Assembly: GCA_021827445.1 (NCBI GenBank)
Contig: JAKAVW010000189.1
Coordinates: 1 to 6,144, forward strand
Source: Pseudomonadota bacterium
GTDB lineage: Bacteria > Pseudomonadota > Gammaproteobacteria > Acidithiobacillales > Acidithiobacillaceae
DNA length: 6,144 bases
Direction: 5' to 3'
Shown: in pieces, positions 5,529 to 6,144 of the stretch
Numbering within the stretch: the stretch's first letter is position 1
How the letters are laid out: every line of letters begins with the position of its first letter
Translations under genes and position numbers: made by a program
Notes under the pieces: model-generated
Seen by the model: the letters and a program-made list of their open reading frames with translations, nothing else
What the model was told of the DNA's origin: nothing
Databases searched by the model: none

Positions 5529-6144
5529 ATGGCACTCATCGTACAGAAATTTGGCGGCACCTCCGTTGGCAGCGTGGAACGCATCCGGGCCGTCGCGGAA
5601 CGGGTCACGGCCAGTCATCGCACCGGTCATCAGGTGGTAGTGGTGGTTTCCGCCATGTCGGGCGAGACGGACCGCCTCCTGCAACTGGCGCGCGCCCTGG
5701 CCGATGCCCCGGCGGAACGCGAACTGGACACCCTGCTCAGCACCGGCGAGCAGGTGACCATTGCGCTGCTGAGCATGGCGCTGGAGAGTATCGGTCAACC
5801 CGCCATTTCGTTCACTGGCGGGCAGGTCGCCATCATGACCGATTCGGCCCATAACCGGGCGCGCATCGAGCATATTGACGATCACAAGATCCGGGCGGCA
5901 CTGGATGCCGGCAAGATTGTGGTCGTCGCGGGCTTTCAGGGAGTCGATCCGCATGGCAATATCACCACCTTGGGTCGCGGCGGTTCGGATACCACCGCTG
6001 TGGCCCTGGCGGCGGCACTGCATGCCGATGAGTGCGACATTTTCACCGATGTGGACGGCATTTACACCACCGATCCGCGGGTAGAATCCCGGGCGCGCCG
6101 CCTGGATCGCATCACTTTTGAAGAAATGCTGGAAATGGAGATCG
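5529..6144 (+). CDS. lysC: Aspartate kinase, N-terminal half (3' end outside the window)
   Basis: Aspartate kinase phosphorylates L-aspartate with ATP, the first step toward lysine, diaminopimelate, threonine and methionine. The 205 complete codons present cover most of the amino-acid kinase domain. QKFGGTSVG (6-14) holds the ATP/aspartate-binding lysine. VVVVSAMSGETDRL (37-50), LLSTGEQVTIALLSMAL (69-85), TDSAHNRARI (104-113), VAGFQGVD (133-140), the GRGGSDTTA loop (149-157) and FTDVDGIYTTDPR (172-184) are family hallmarks. Wording and N-terminus match the monofunctional proteobacterial type of roughly 405-410 residues, so the rest of the kinase domain and the regulatory ACT domains would lie beyond the edge; any internal start for a regulatory subunit is also outside. 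The ATG fits the family's MALIVQKFGG start, but the bases before it (actgaaa) contain no Shine-Dalgarno. It diverges from tal. Confidence 0.96.
   Translation, partial: MALIVQKFGGTSVGSVERIRAVAERVTASHRTGHQVVVVVSAMSGETDRLLQLARALADAPAERELDTLLSTGEQVTIALLSMALESIGQPAISFTGGQVAIMTDSAHNRARIEHIDDHKIRAALDAGKIVVVAGFQGVDPHGNITTLGRGGSDTTAVALAAALHADECDIFTDVDGIYTTDPRVESRARRLDRITFEEMLEMEI

Noticed and set aside
5420..5854. A 144-codon plus-strand frame entering lysC
   Set aside because: It is out of frame with the clearly conserved aspartate kinase and has a low-complexity Arg/Gly/His-rich product.

Overview
The window looks like an ordinary housekeeping stretch of a GC-rich proteobacterial chromosome. It holds five protein genes, two of them cut by the window edges. 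The proteins are closest in motif detail to gamma/beta-proteobacterial or Acidithiobacillus-type homologues: an E. coli-like glutamyl-tRNA synthetase, an MltD-like LysM transglycosylase, an E. coli-type FabI, a long single-domain transaldolase and a monofunctional aspartate kinase. An acidophilic Acidithiobacillus-like host is my impression from this combination; the sequence alone does not prove it.

Layout. The first 1236 bases are the minus-strand glutamyl-tRNA synthetase gene (gltX), which lacks its 3' end. A 232-base divergent intergenic region follows, with promoter-like elements for both directions. On the plus strand come an MltD-type lytic transglycosylase with four LysM repeats (1469-3286) and, 23 bases later, enoyl-ACP reductase fabI (3310-4083); the two probably share a transcript. 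fabI converges on a minus-strand transaldolase (4114-5205) across only 30 bases. A second divergent region (5206-5528) holds GC-rich dyads, then an AT-rich element directly before the aspartate kinase gene lysC (from 5529), which runs off the right edge.

The genes serve separate core functions: translation, peptidoglycan turnover, fatty-acid elongation, the pentose phosphate pathway and lysine/threonine/methionine/diaminopimelate synthesis. Transglycosylase plus FabI (both envelope biogenesis) is the only plausible functional pairing. I found no mobile element, CRISPR array, RNA gene, toxin-antitoxin pair or defence-like cassette, and no evidence for an undescribed system. Points worth a second look are small: a glutamine in place of the zinc-ligand histidine of the GluRS, a recent-looking 180-base internal repeat in the transglycosylase, the absence of lipobox and cysteine in that protein, and an apparently SD-less, possibly leaderless lysC start.
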